Assembly (NCBI GenBank): GCA_023457495.1
Contig: JAEWLQ010000028.1
Span: forward strand, 1-64,000
Length of the DNA stretch: 64,000 nucleotides
Direction of reading: 5' to 3'
DNA from: Pseudomonadota bacterium
GTDB taxonomy: Bacteria > Pseudomonadota > Gammaproteobacteria > Steroidobacterales > Steroidobacteraceae
Position 1 is the first letter of the stretch; each line of letters opens with the position of its first letter. The notes below the pieces were generated by a model, which was given only the letters and a program-made list of their open reading frames with translations, made no database searches and had not been told where the DNA came from. The translations under genes and the position numbers were made by a program. Positions 8,739 through 19,060 of the stretch are shown one piece after another.

Positions 8739-8780
8739 TATGGGCGAGAGCCCATAGCGCGGGGAAGTTGCGCCCCGCGC
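8739..8780 (+). promoter_or_regulatory. Two adjacent hairpins in the gltB leader
   Basis: Hairpin one is TATGGGC-GAGA-GCCCATA (8739-8756). Hairpin two has an 8-bp perfect stem GCGCGGGG / CCCCGCGC (8757-8780) with an 8-nt loop. They end about 11 nt before the GGAGG ribosome site at 8791. No T-run follows, so a translational or stability role is more likely than plain termination. Confidence 0.5.
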
Positions 8781-8803
8781 GTTTGTGTTTGGAGGACGAG
8801 AAA

Positions 8804-11800
8804 ATGAGCGCGATTCGATTGGGACCGCCCCGCAAGCAGGGGCTCTACGACCCTCAGTTCGAGCATGACGCCTGCGGCGTCGGCTTCGTCGTGGACATCA
8901 AGGGTCGCAAATCGAACAACATCGTCCGGCAAGGCATCCAGATCCTGAAGAACCTCGACCATCGCGGCGCCAGCGGCAGCGAGGTCAACACCGGCGACGG
9001 CGCGGGCATGCTCATCCAGATGCCGCACGCCTTCCTCAAGAAGGTGGCCAAGAAGGATGCGCGCATCAACCTGCCCGAGCCGGGCATGTACGCGGCCGGC
9101 AACATCTTCATGCCGCGCAACGCGACCCAGCGCCGCAAGATTGAAGAAGTGTTCGCGCGCGTCGTGCAGGCCGAAGGCCAGGTCTACCTCGGCGCGCGCA
9201 GCGTGCCGACGGACAACTCCATGCTCGGCGAAACCGCGAAGGCCTCCGAGCCGTTCGTGCGCCAGGTGTTCATCGGCCGCGGCCCGGAGACGCTCGACGA
9301 GTCCGAGTTCGAGCGCAAGCTCTACGTGATCCGCAAGCGCGCGTACAACGAGATCCGCGTGTCGACCATCGGCGGCGCGGAGTTCTGGTACGTCGTGTCG
9401 CTGTCGCACAAGACCCTGGTCTACAAGGGCATGCTCACGACGACGCAGCTCGACCAGTATTTCCTCGACCTGCAGAACCCGCTGATGGAATCGGCCATCG
9501 CGCTGGTGCACTCGCGCTTTTCCACGAACACCTTCCCGAGCTGGGATCGCGCGCATCCGTATCGCGTCATCGCGCACAACGGCGAGATCAACACGCTGCG
9601 CGGCAACATCAACTGGATGCGCGCGCGCGAGGCGCTGTTCGACTCGCCGCTGTTCGGCGAGGACATCAAGAAGATTCCGCCGATCGTGAACCCGAACGGC
9701 TCGGACTCCTCGATGTTCGACAACGTGCTCGAGCTCATGGTGCTCTCCGGCCGCTCGATGCCGCATGCCGTCATGATGATGATCCCCGAGCCGTGGTCGA
9801 AGCACGCCTCGATGGATCCGGCGCGCCGCGCGTTCTACCAGTACCACAGTAGTTTGATGGAGCCGTGGGACGGCCCCGCGGACATCTCCTTCACCGACGG
9901 CAAGTGCATCGGCGCTGTCCTTGATCGCAACGGGCTGCGCCCCGGCCGCTACTACGTGACGAAGGACGACGTGTGCGTCATGGCGTCCGAGGCCGGCGTG
10001 CTCGATTTCCCGCCCGAGAACATCGCGCACAAGGGCCGGCTGCAGCCGGGCCGCATGTTCCTCGTGGACACCGAGCTCGGCCGCATCGTCGAGGACGAGG
10101 AGATCAAGGCGCAGATCATCAACGAGCGTCCGTACGCCGAGTGGCTCAAGCAGTACCTCGTGCACCTGAAGGACCTGCCGGCCGTGCCCGAGCAGCCCGC
10201 GCCGGAGCCCGTGGCCCTGGCCAAGCGCCAGGTGGCCTTCGGCTACACGTTCGAAGACCAGCGCATCCTCATGGCGCCGATGGCGCGCGATGGCGTCGAG
10301 GCCGTGGGCTCTATGGGCAACGACACGCCGCTGGCCGCCCTGTCCAACAAAAGCCGGCTGCTGTACGACTACTTCAAGCAGCTGTTCGCGCAGGTGACCA
10401 ACCCGCCCATCGACTGCATCCGCGAGGAGATCATCACCTCGAGCGACGTGTGGCTGGGTGCGGAAGGCAACCTGCTCGATCCGCGTCCCAGTGACTGCCG
10501 CCGCCTGGAGCTTTCCGGCCCGGTGCTCACCAATGAGGAATTCGCCAAGGTGCGGCGTCTGTCGCTGCCCGGCCTCAAGGTGGGCACGCTGAGCATCCTG
10601 TTCCGCGCGGACCGCGGCGAAGACGGCCTGGTCCAGGCGCTCGAAGACTTGCGCGAGGAAGCGAAGCGCATGATCGAGGAGGATGAGGTCAACATCCTCA
10701 TCCTCTCGGATCGCGGCGTTAACAAGGACCACGCGGCAATCCCGTCGCTGCTGGCCGTGTCGGGCCTGCATCACTCGCTGATCCGCCAGGGCCTGCGCAT
10801 GAAGTGCTCGCTGGCGCTCGAGACCGGCGATGCGCGCGAGGTGCACCACTTCGCGCTGCTGATCGGCTACGGCTGCTCGGTCATCAACCCGTACGTGGCC
10901 TTCGAAACCCTCGACGGCATGATCCGCGACGACATGTTGCCCGGCGTCGAGCACAAGCTGGCCTGCAAGAATTTCGCGAAGGCCGCGGTCAAGGGCGTGG
11001 TCAAGGTCATGTCCAAGATGGGCATCTCCGCCGTGCAGAGTTATCACGGCGCGCAGGTGTTCGAGGCCGTGGGCCTGCGCCAGGACGTCATCGACGAATA
11101 CTTCACCGGCACGGCATCGCGCGTCGGCGGCGTCGGCATGGACGTGATCGCGCGCGAAGTGCTCATGCGGCACACGGCGGCGTTCGCCGAGCGCAAGCGC
11201 GCGCTGCAGACCGAGCTGCCCTCGGGCGGCCAGTACCAGTGGCGTTCGGATGGCGAGTTCCACCTCTTCAACCCGGAGAGCATTCACCGCCTGCAGAAGT
11301 CGGTGCGCACGAATTCGTACGCGACGTACAAGAGCTACGCCGAGCTGATCGACGACCGCGCGAAGAATCTATCTACCCTGCGCGGGCTGCTCGACTTCAA
11401 GCAGGGCGAGTCGATTCCGATCGAGGAAGTCGAGTCCGTCGAGAGCATCATGCGCCGCTTCAAGACGGGCGCGATGAGCTACGGCTCTATCTCCAAGGAA
11501 GCGCACGAGACGCTGGCGATCGCGATGAACCGCATCGGCGGCAAGTCGAACACCGGCGAAGGTGGCGAGGATCCGGATCGCTACATCCCGATGGAGAACG
11601 GCGATTCGAAGAACTCGGCCATCAAGCAGGTGGCGAGCGGACGCTTCGGCGTCACGTCCAACTACCTGGTGAACGCGCGGGAGATCCAGATCAAGATGGC
11701 GCAGGGTGCGAAGCCCGGCGAGGGCGGACAGCTGCCCGGCACCAAGGTGTACCCGTGGATCGCGAAGACGCGGCACACGACGGCGGGCGTCGGACTCATC

Positions 11801-13414
11801 TCGCCGCCGCCGCATCACGACATCTATTCGATCGAGGACCTGGCCGAGCTCATCCACGACCTCAAGAACGCGAACCGTGACGCACGCGTCTCGGTGAAGC
11901 TCGTGGCCGAGGTGGGCGTGGGCACCATTGCTGCCGGCGTCGCCAAGGCGCACGCCGATGTGGTGCTGATCTCCGGCTACGACGGTGGCACGGGCGCGTC
12001 TCCCCTGACCAGCGTGACGCACGCGGGTCTGCCGTGGGAGCTCGGGCTCGCCGAGACTCACCAGACGCTGGTCATCAACAACCTGCGTTCGCGCATCGTG
12101 GTCGAGACCGATGGCCAGCTTAAGACCGGTCGTGACGTCGCGATCGCAGCCTTGCTGGGCGCCGAGGAATTCGGCTTCGCGACCGCGCCGCTGGTCACCA
12201 TCGGCTGCATCATGATGCGCGTGTGCCATCTCAACACCTGCCCGGCGGGGGTGGCCACGCAGGATCCGCGCCTGCGCGAGAAGTTCGCGGGCAAGCCGGA
12301 ACATGCCGTGAACTTCATGCGTTTCATCGCGCAGCACCTGCGCGAGATCATGGCGCAGCTCGGCTTCCGCAAGCTCGAGGACATGGTGGGCCGCGTCGAC
12401 ATGCTCGAGCCGAAGGCCGCCATCGATCACTGGAAGGCCAAGGGCTTCGATTTCAGCAACATCCTGTATGCGCCGGATGCGGGTGCCGATATCGGCCGCT
12501 ACCAGACCATCCAGCAGGATCATGGCCTCGAGAAGTCGCTCGACATGACCACGCTGCTGAACCTCTGCAAGCCCGCGATCGAACGCGGCGAGCCGGTGAC
12601 GGCCGAGGTCGACGTGCGCAACGTGAACCGCGTGGTGGGCACCATCACCGGCAGCGAGGTCACGAAGAAGCACGGCGCCAAGGGCCTGCCGGAGGACACC
12701 ATCCGGATCAAGTTCAAGGGCTCGGCCGGCCAGAGCTTCGGCGCGTTCATTCCGAACGGCATGACGTTCGCGCTCGAGGGCGATGCGAACGACTACTTCG
12801 GCAAGGGACTGTCGGGCGGCAAGCTCGCCGTCTTCCCGAGCCCGAAGGCCACGTTCGAATCCGAAGAGAACATGATCGTCGGCAACGTCGCGTTGTACGG
12901 CGCGACGAAGGGCGAGGTGTTCGTGCGCGGCATGGCCGGCGAGCGTTTCGCCGTGCGCAACTCGGGCGTCGACACCGTCGTCGAGGCCGTGGGCGACCAC
13001 GGCTGCGAATACATGACGGGCGGACGCGTCGTGGTGCTCGGCCCGACGGGACGCAATTTCGCGGCGGGCATGTCGGGCGGCATCGCCTATCTGCTGGACG
13101 ATGACAATGACGCGCTGTCGCGCATCAATACGCAGATGGTCGAGGTGGGGCGCGTCGAGGATCCTCAGGAGGCCGAGGAGCTGCGCGCGCTCATCCAGAA
13201 ACACGTCGATGCCACCGGCAGCAAACATGCCGCGAATATCCTCGCGGCCTGGCCGACCCGGCTGCCGAAGTTCCTGCGCGTGATCCCCAAGGATTACAAG
13301 CGCGTGCTCGCATGCCTCAAGCGCGCGCACGACCAGGGATTGTCGGGTGACGAGGCCATCATGGCGGCGTTCGAAGAAAACGCCCGGGACACGTCGCGCG
13401 TCGGCGGAAACTAA
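8804..13414 (+). CDS. gltB: Glutamate synthase (NADPH) large subunit
   Basis: A 1536-residue alpha subunit of GOGAT, which makes two glutamates from glutamine and 2-oxoglutarate in the cytoplasm with GltD. ATG at 8804 is chosen (GGAGG 8 nt upstream) over one at 8768. A short propeptide precedes Cys24 in HDACGVGF, the N-terminal nucleophile of the class II glutaminase domain. The central and FMN/synthase domains follow. Cysteines near 1135, 1141 and 1146 (CIMMRVCHLNTC) bind the 3Fe-4S cluster, and the C-terminal GXGXG beta-helix domain closes the protein. Length is normal. gltD starts 19 bp downstream. Confidence 0.98.
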   Translation: MSAIRLGPPRKQGLYDPQFEHDACGVGFVVDIKGRKSNNIVRQGIQILKNLDHRGASGSEVNTGDGAGMLIQMPHAFLKKVAKKDARINLPEPGMYAAGNIFMPRNATQRRKIEEVFARVVQAEGQVYLGARSVPTDNSMLGETAKASEPFVRQVFIGRGPETLDESEFERKLYVIRKRAYNEIRVSTIGGAEFWYVVSLSHKTLVYKGMLTTTQLDQYFLDLQNPLMESAIALVHSRFSTNTFPSWDRAHPYRVIAHNGEINTLRGNINWMRAREALFDSPLFGEDIKKIPPIVNPNGSDSSMFDNVLELMVLSGRSMPHAVMMMIPEPWSKHASMDPARRAFYQYHSSLMEPWDGPADISFTDGKCIGAVLDRNGLRPGRYYVTKDDVCVMASEAGVLDFPPENIAHKGRLQPGRMFLVDTELGRIVEDEEIKAQIINERPYAEWLKQYLVHLKDLPAVPEQPAPEPVALAKRQVAFGYTFEDQRILMAPMARDGVEAVGSMGNDTPLAALSNKSRLLYDYFKQLFAQVTNPPIDCIREEIITSSDVWLGAEGNLLDPRPSDCRRLELSGPVLTNEEFAKVRRLSLPGLKVGTLSILFRADRGEDGLVQALEDLREEAKRMIEEDEVNILILSDRGVNKDHAAIPSLLAVSGLHHSLIRQGLRMKCSLALETGDAREVHHFALLIGYGCSVINPYVAFETLDGMIRDDMLPGVEHKLACKNFAKAAVKGVVKVMSKMGISAVQSYHGAQVFEAVGLRQDVIDEYFTGTASRVGGVGMDVIAREVLMRHTAAFAERKRALQTELPSGGQYQWRSDGEFHLFNPESIHRLQKSVRTNSYATYKSYAELIDDRAKNLSTLRGLLDFKQGESIPIEEVESVESIMRRFKTGAMSYGSISKEAHETLAIAMNRIGGKSNTGEGGEDPDRYIPMENGDSKNSAIKQVASGRFGVTSNYLVNAREIQIKMAQGAKPGEGGQLPGTKVYPWIAKTRHTTAGVGLISPPPHHDIYSIEDLAELIHDLKNANRDARVSVKLVAEVGVGTIAAGVAKAHADVVLISGYDGGTGASPLTSVTHAGLPWELGLAETHQTLVINNLRSRIVVETDGQLKTGRDVAIAALLGAEEFGFATAPLVTIGCIMMRVCHLNTCPAGVATQDPRLREKFAGKPEHAVNFMRFIAQHLREIMAQLGFRKLEDMVGRVDMLEPKAAIDHWKAKGFDFSNILYAPDAGADIGRYQTIQQDHGLEKSLDMTTLLNLCKPAIERGEPVTAEVDVRNVNRVVGTITGSEVTKKHGAKGLPEDTIRIKFKGSAGQSFGAFIPNGMTFALEGDANDYFGKGLSGGKLAVFPSPKATFESEENMIVGNVALYGATKGEVFVRGMAGERFAVRNSGVDTVVEAVGDHGCEYMTGGRVVVLGPTGRNFAAGMSGGIAYLLDDDNDALSRINTQMVEVGRVEDPQEAEELRALIQKHVDATGSKHAANILAAWPTRLPKFLRVIPKDYKRVLACLKRAHDQGLSGDEAIMAAFEENARDTSRVGGN

Positions 13415-13433
13415 CGGAAAAGAAAGTAGCTAG

Positions 13434-14918
<1,485 letters not shown>

Positions 14919-14927
14919 CCGGGAACG

Positions 14928-14951
14928 GCTCCGGGAAGGGATTCCCGGAGC
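14928..14951. terminator. Hairpin between convergent gltD and the C13 protease gene
   Basis: Perfect 10-bp stem GCTCCGGGAA / TTCCCGGAGC with loop GGGA. No T-tract on either side, so it is a weak or factor-assisted terminator at best. It lies in the 59-bp gap between two convergent genes. Confidence 0.4.
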
Positions 14952-14977
14952 GGGGTTGGCAATAACCTGGCCGCGCG

Positions 14978-15820
14978 TCAGGGCGAGGTTTCTCCGGAAC
15001 CCGTTTCCGGTGGTGGCAAGTTCTCCAACACGCTCTCCAGCACCGGCCCGAAGTAGGCCTGCGGCTGCGAGGGCTTCACCTTCATTTCCTTCTCGCGCCG
15101 GCGGACATCGGTACGCGCCGTCTCGAAGGCCGCGCGCAACGACGCGGCGTGCGGCAGGGCATCGCGGAAGAACGCCTCGCCGAAATAGGTGAGATCGCGA
15201 TCGTCCGAGCAGCCGAATGAAGTGCGATCCTTCGACGCCGCGGTGATGACGATGGTGTCGTTGTCCGCCAGTGGCTCGATGAATGCGCCGGAGAAACACG
15301 CGGACACCACGATGATCTTCCGGCGGATGCCCGATTCGGCGAGCAGAAGCTCGAGCCCCGCTGCGCTGAGGCCCGTCGGCTCCATCCCGGTGTTCGAAAC
15401 CTCGATCATCGCGTTCTCCGCGCCGTGCGAGGACAGCGCGAGAAACAGCACGTCCTGCGCGGGGTCCATGACTCGACGCAATGACGCCAGCGCGTAACGC
15501 AGGTTCGCGTGGGTCGCCAGCGGCAGGGAATCGAGATCCCGGCGGTCGTTGATCAGCAGCAGCGAACGCCGCGAAGAACCGAATTTCTCGCCGACGCGCG
15601 CCGCCGCGAACTTGATCTCCTCCGCGAAGACACGCTCCTCGCCGAACCCGGCGAAGCCGAGGAAGAAGACCCGCGGGACGGCGGCGGACTCTTGCGGGAA
15701 TCCGCCGATCGCCGCATCGATGAGCCCCCGTTGCGCGGCCTCATCCGGCGCGGCATGCGCTGCCGGGACGGCGAGGGCGCCGGACAGCAGTAACAGGGCG
15801 AGGGCAAGACACGGACGCAC
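14978..15820 (-). CDS. Secreted peptidase C13 (legumain/caspase-fold) family protein
   Basis: A 280-residue exported protein with a signal peptide at 1-24 (AAHA cut site). The caspase-like dyad is visible: His132 in LALSSHGAEN and Cys175 in IIVVSACFSGAF, each after a hydrophobic strand as expected for clan CD. It is close to bacterial C13 proteins of about 250-550 residues. Predicted periplasmic cysteine protease; preferred cleavage after Asn or Asp is a family property and not shown here. A 59-codon frame lies 27 bp upstream on the same strand. Confidence 0.85.
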   Translation of the reverse strand: MRPCLALALLLLSGALAVPAAHAAPDEAAQRGLIDAAIGGFPQESAAVPRVFFLGFAGFGEERVFAEEIKFAAARVGEKFGSSRRSLLLINDRRDLDSLPLATHANLRYALASLRRVMDPAQDVLFLALSSHGAENAMIEVSNTGMEPTGLSAAGLELLLAESGIRRKIIVVSACFSGAFIEPLADNDTIVITAASKDRTSFGCSDDRDLTYFGEAFFRDALPHAASLRAAFETARTDVRRREKEMKVKPSQPQAYFGPVLESVLENLPPPETGSGETSP

Positions 15821-15847
15821 GGCGCCAGTGTGGCAGAAATCAGCGCT

Positions 15848-16027
15848 TTACCGCAGCTCGTCCATGACCTGCCGCAGTTGCGCGAGGCAGCCCTCGACGA
15901 ACTGGTCGAGCTCCCGCCCGTCCGGCTCGAGCAGCGCACTCGCCCCCGAATTCGCGGGCGAGCTGGCGCCGCTGCGCGGCAGGGTGGGCACGGAAATGGA
16001 TTCGGGTTGTTGCAGTTCCGTGATCAT
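15848..16027 (-). CDS. Possible small protein (59 aa) upstream of the C13 protease
   Basis: Frame starting MITELQQPESI at 16027 and ending CLAQLRQVMDELR at 15848. Composition looks coding (acidic, with an amphipathic C-terminal helix), unlike the Arg-rich antisense frames around it. The stop is 27 bp before the C13 protease start, so the two could be cotranscribed. The ribosome site is weak. It could be the cytosolic partner or regulator of the protease, or a chance frame. Confidence 0.4.
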   Translation of the reverse strand: MITELQQPESISVPTLPRSGASSPANSGASALLEPDGRELDQFVEGCLAQLRQVMDELR

Positions 16028-16336
16028 CGAAGGCAGGCGAGCCGGCGTGGGTCGTGGGGCAAGAAAAACGTTCTCCGCTCACGCATCCGCGGTTTCCCTG
16101 GCGCCATCCTGGTTGCCTAACTACGTACTTTGCCCGGCCCGCGCCGGCTCGTCGGCCTGTTCGGTGACGCCTAGCAAAAACCAAACGGGCGTCACGCGCA
16201 CGGGGCAGAGGAGAGGCATTGCTGTGGGAAGATGCTGACAATCCCGCGAATCCCCGCCCCGGCAGTTGTTCGCGAAGGTTGTTGGCCGCAGAATGCCGCC
16301 GTCCTCCTCACAACTAGAAGAAATCGGGAGATCGTC

Positions 16337-16921
16337 ATGACCGACCTCGGCTCGCTGTGGCTGCCGATCTTGTTAGGTTCCGCCCTGGTGTTCGTCGCCA
16401 GTTCCATCATTCATCTCGGCCCCTTCTGGCACAAGGGGGATTTCCCGAAGCTGCCGGACGAGGAAAAGGCGCGTGCCGCCATCGGCCCGCTCGGCATTCC
16501 GCCCGGCGACTACATGCTGCCGCGCTGCGACTCGATGGCGGAAATGCGCTCGCCCGAATTCATCCAGAAACTGACGGAAGGCCCCGTGTGGCTGATCACT
16601 GTGCGGCCGAACGGCGTCGGCGGCATGGGAAAGCCCCTCGTGCTGTGGTTCTTCCACCTGGTGCTGATCGCCTTGTTCGCGGCCTACATCGCCTCGCACG
16701 CCCTTGCACCCGGCGCGAACTACCTGCATGTGATGCGCTTCGTCGGCGCGACCGCCTTCATGGGCTTCGCGCTCGGACTCCTCCACGACTCCATCTGGTA
16801 CGGCCGCAAGTGGAGCATCACCCTCAAGCTGATGCTCGACGGCCTCATCTACTCCCTCGTGCTCGGCGGCACCTTCGGCTGGCTGTGGCCCAAGGCCGTG
16901 GGGGCGGTCGGTGCCGGGTGA
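16337..16921 (+). CDS. Multi-spanning membrane protein ending in a family B repeat
   Basis: A 194-residue inner-membrane protein with hydrophobic segments near residues 8-28, 98-120, 130-150 and 165-187 and a soluble loop (35-95) containing PRCDSMAEMRSPEF. ATG at 16337 is preferred over 16232, which would add an unlikely non-hydrophobic leader. Function is unknown to me. Its last four codons and TGA (VGAG-stop) are supplied by the family B repeat at 16907-16939, so the C-terminus was probably altered by repeat insertion. TTGTTAGG at 16370 encodes part of ILLGS. Confidence 0.8.
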   Translation: MTDLGSLWLPILLGSALVFVASSIIHLGPFWHKGDFPKLPDEEKARAAIGPLGIPPGDYMLPRCDSMAEMRSPEFIQKLTEGPVWLITVRPNGVGGMGKPLVLWFFHLVLIALFAAYIASHALAPGANYLHVMRFVGATAFMGFALGLLHDSIWYGRKWSITLKLMLDGLIYSLVLGGTFGWLWPKAVGAVGAG

Positions 16922-16939
16922 GAAATCACTGAGTTAGCG
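16907..16939 (+). repeat. Dispersed repeat family B, copy 3
   Basis: Contains GTCGGTGCCGGGTGAGAAAT and then CACTGAGTTAGCG. It overlaps the end of the membrane-protein gene, whose TGA (16919-16921) is inside the repeat. It is inverted with respect to copy 4 at 17756-17789, so the two flank the gene between them. Confidence 0.9.
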
Positions 16940-16975
16940 TCGGCCGGGATTGTTGTTGCCTGCTAGGCTCCGGCC

Positions 16976-17761
16976 ATGCAGAACCTCACCCAGTCCGTCT
17001 ACGAATGCACGCTCGCCGTCGAAGCGCACATGATCTGCGACTTGCTGGCCCGGGCCGGCATTTCGGCGCGGGTCGACGGTGAATTCCTGGCCGGCGTCGG
17101 CGGCGAGCTGCCGCTCGGCTCGACCGTCAAGGTCCGGGTGGATCCGGCACGCGCCGCCGAGGCCCGCGAGGTCATCGACGATTGGGAGAAGCTGCAGCCA
17201 CCGCCCGATGCCAACGTGGCGCCCGCGCGCCGTCCGATCTGGCGCTCCCCGCTGTGGTTCCTGGCCGGCGTCGTGGTCGGCGGCGGCCTGATCCTGCTTG
17301 CCTTGCGCTCATCGGTGACGAGCCAAGAAGTCGACCTCGACGGCGACGGCCTGGTGGACGAAACCTATGTCTATTCGGGACAGACTCTCGACAAGATCGA
17401 ATACGACCGCAACGCGGACGGCAAGGTCGATGCGCGCTGGCTGTACGATCTCAAAGGAGTGCCGAATCGTTACGAACGCGACGATGACTTCGACGGCGTG
17501 TTCGAGTGGCGCGGCGACGCCGAACGAGGCTGGGTGACGCGCGATGTGATGGATGCGAACAGGGACGGCAAGCCGGAGCTCATCGCGAATTTTCGGAACG
17601 GTGTCATTCGCACCGTCGATGTTTACGACGCCGAGGGAACCCGCATCGTGCGGGAGCACTATGACGCCGCCGCGCGCATGACGGCTCGCGAGATCGATCG
17701 GGATGGGGACGGCACCTTCGAGCGCCGCGTGCAGTACGACGAGTACGGCGAGCCGCGCTAA
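16976..17761 (+). CDS. DUF2007 domain - membrane helix - EF-hand-like repeat protein
   Basis: A 261-residue protein in three parts. Residues 1-70 match the DUF2007 putative signalling domain (AHMICDLLARAGI, GELPLGSTVKVRV). A membrane helix runs near 92-110. The outer part (115-261) carries Asp/Gly repeats of calcium-loop type: DLDGDGLVDE, DRNADGKVDA, DANRDGKPE and DRDGDGTFE. This suggests a cytosolic sensor domain tied to a periplasmic calcium-binding stalk. The TAA stop lies inside repeat copy 4. The whole gene sits between inverted family B copies, as if carried by them. Function is unknown. Confidence 0.8.
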   Translation: MQNLTQSVYECTLAVEAHMICDLLARAGISARVDGEFLAGVGGELPLGSTVKVRVDPARAAEAREVIDDWEKLQPPPDANVAPARRPIWRSPLWFLAGVVVGGGLILLALRSSVTSQEVDLDGDGLVDETYVYSGQTLDKIEYDRNADGKVDARWLYDLKGVPNRYERDDDFDGVFEWRGDAERGWVTRDVMDANRDGKPELIANFRNGVIRTVDVYDAEGTRIVREHYDAAARMTAREIDRDGDGTFERRVQYDEYGEPR

Positions 17762-17789
17762 CTCCGCGATTTCTCACCCGGCACCGACC
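17756..17789 (-). repeat. Dispersed repeat family B, copy 4, shared by two convergent genes
   Basis: Full inverted copy of the element at 16907. It contains the TAA of the rightward DUF2007 gene (17759-17761) and the stop plus last codons (VPGEKSRS) of the leftward MFS gene, so two convergent genes overlap inside it. Confidence 0.9.
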
Positions 17790-18987
17790 GCACGGCGCGG
17801 GCGCAAATGAGGACGCAGCAGAAGACGAAGATGGCGGAGATGAGGTAGGGGGCGCCGGGCAGGGCGATGGGTGCGTCGGGCGCGGCGAAGTGGCTGAAGA
17901 CCTGCGTCATGAAGATGGGCGAGATGATCGCGGCGATGCTCGCGATGCTGGCGTTCGCGCCTTGCAGCTCGCCCTGGGCCGAGGGTCCGGCCTGCTTCGA
18001 CATGACGCTCTGCACGCTCGGATTGGCGATGCCGCCGAGCGAGCCCACGGCGATCGCCGCGTACAGCATCCATCCCTGGGTCGCGAGCGCGTATCCGAGG
18101 AAGCCGACGGTCATCAGCGAAAACCCGAGGATGATCGCGCTGCGTTCGCCGATCCGGCGCACCACGACGCCCGTCAGTCCGCCCATCACGATGACCGTCA
18201 TGATGCCCACGAAGGTGAGCGACAGTCCGGTCTCGGCCGGTCCCCAGCCGAACTTGTGCTGCGTGTAGAACATCCACACCGCCGGCAGCGAACCGTGCGC
18301 CACCTGGTACAGGAACACCGCGAACAGCAGGCCCGCGACCATCGGCAGATGAGCCAGGCTGCGGAAAGCGCCGAACGGATTCGCGCGCGACCACTCGAAC
18401 TTGCGGCGCCGCTCGGGCGGCAGTGATTCCGGCAGCACGAAATATCCGAACACGACGTTCATGAGCGCGAGACCCGCCGCGACGAAGAACGGCGCGCGCG
18501 GGTCGATGTGCTCGGCGACGAATCCGCCGATCACGGGGCCCAGCGTGAATCCGCATCCCCAGGCCGCGCCCATGAAGCCGAAGTTCTTCGCGCGGTTCTC
18601 ATCGTTGCTGATGTCCCCGATGTAGGCGCCCGCGGCCGCGAACGACGCGCCGAACACGCCCGCGAACGCGCGGCCGATGAACAGCCACGTCATCGAAGTA
18701 GCGAGGCCGGTCAGCAGGAAATCCACGCCGAACGCGAACAGCGACATCAGCAGCAGCGGCCGGCGCCCGAACCGGTCGCTGAGATTCCCGAACACCGGCG
18801 CCATGAAGAACTGCAGCAGCGCGTATACCGCAAGCAGGTACCCGCTCCAATCGGCGGCGGTGCTCACCGGTTCCCCGGTGAGTTCCATGATCACCGTCGG
18901 CAGGGACGGAATGATGATGCCGAAGCCGAGGCTGTCGATGAATACAGTCAGCAGGACGAACGTGAGCGCAGCGCGGTTACCGGTCAT
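17758..18987 (-). CDS. MFS transporter, TetA-like (DHA1) subgroup
   Basis: About 409 residues, 12 membrane helices. The N-terminus reads NRAALTFVLLTVFIDSLGFG, typical of the tetracycline-resistance-protein-like branch, with the motif A loop GNLSDRFGRRPLLLMSL between helices 2 and 3 and LGPVIGGFVAEH as motif C in helix 5. Start at 18987 (MTGNRAA); 18999 is an alternative. The C-terminal residues VPGEKSRS come from a family B repeat. Predicted proton-driven efflux of a small molecule, with substrate not predictable. Divergent from the sigma-fusion gene, 73 bp between starts. Confidence 0.9.
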   Translation of the reverse strand: MTGNRAALTFVLLTVFIDSLGFGIIIPSLPTVIMELTGEPVSTAADWSGYLLAVYALLQFFMAPVFGNLSDRFGRRPLLLMSLFAFGVDFLLTGLATSMTWLFIGRAFAGVFGASFAAAGAYIGDISNDENRAKNFGFMGAAWGCGFTLGPVIGGFVAEHIDPRAPFFVAAGLALMNVVFGYFVLPESLPPERRRKFEWSRANPFGAFRSLAHLPMVAGLLFAVFLYQVAHGSLPAVWMFYTQHKFGWGPAETGLSLTFVGIMTVIVMGGLTGVVVRRIGERSAIILGFSLMTVGFLGYALATQGWMLYAAIAVGSLGGIANPSVQSVMSKQAGPSAQGELQGANASIASIAAIISPIFMTQVFSHFAAPDAPIALPGAPYLISAIFVFCCVLICARAVRSVPGEKSRS

Positions 18988-19060
18988 GGGGGCGCGCATT
19001 CTCCGGCAAATGCGCACTCCCGTGCTAGTCTGCCGGCTCCGAGTTGCGGCAAGGAACGTC

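Noticed and set aside
8738..11287. An 849-codon minus-strand ORF across gltB
   Set aside because: Antisense shadow of gltB codon bias; gltB is certain.
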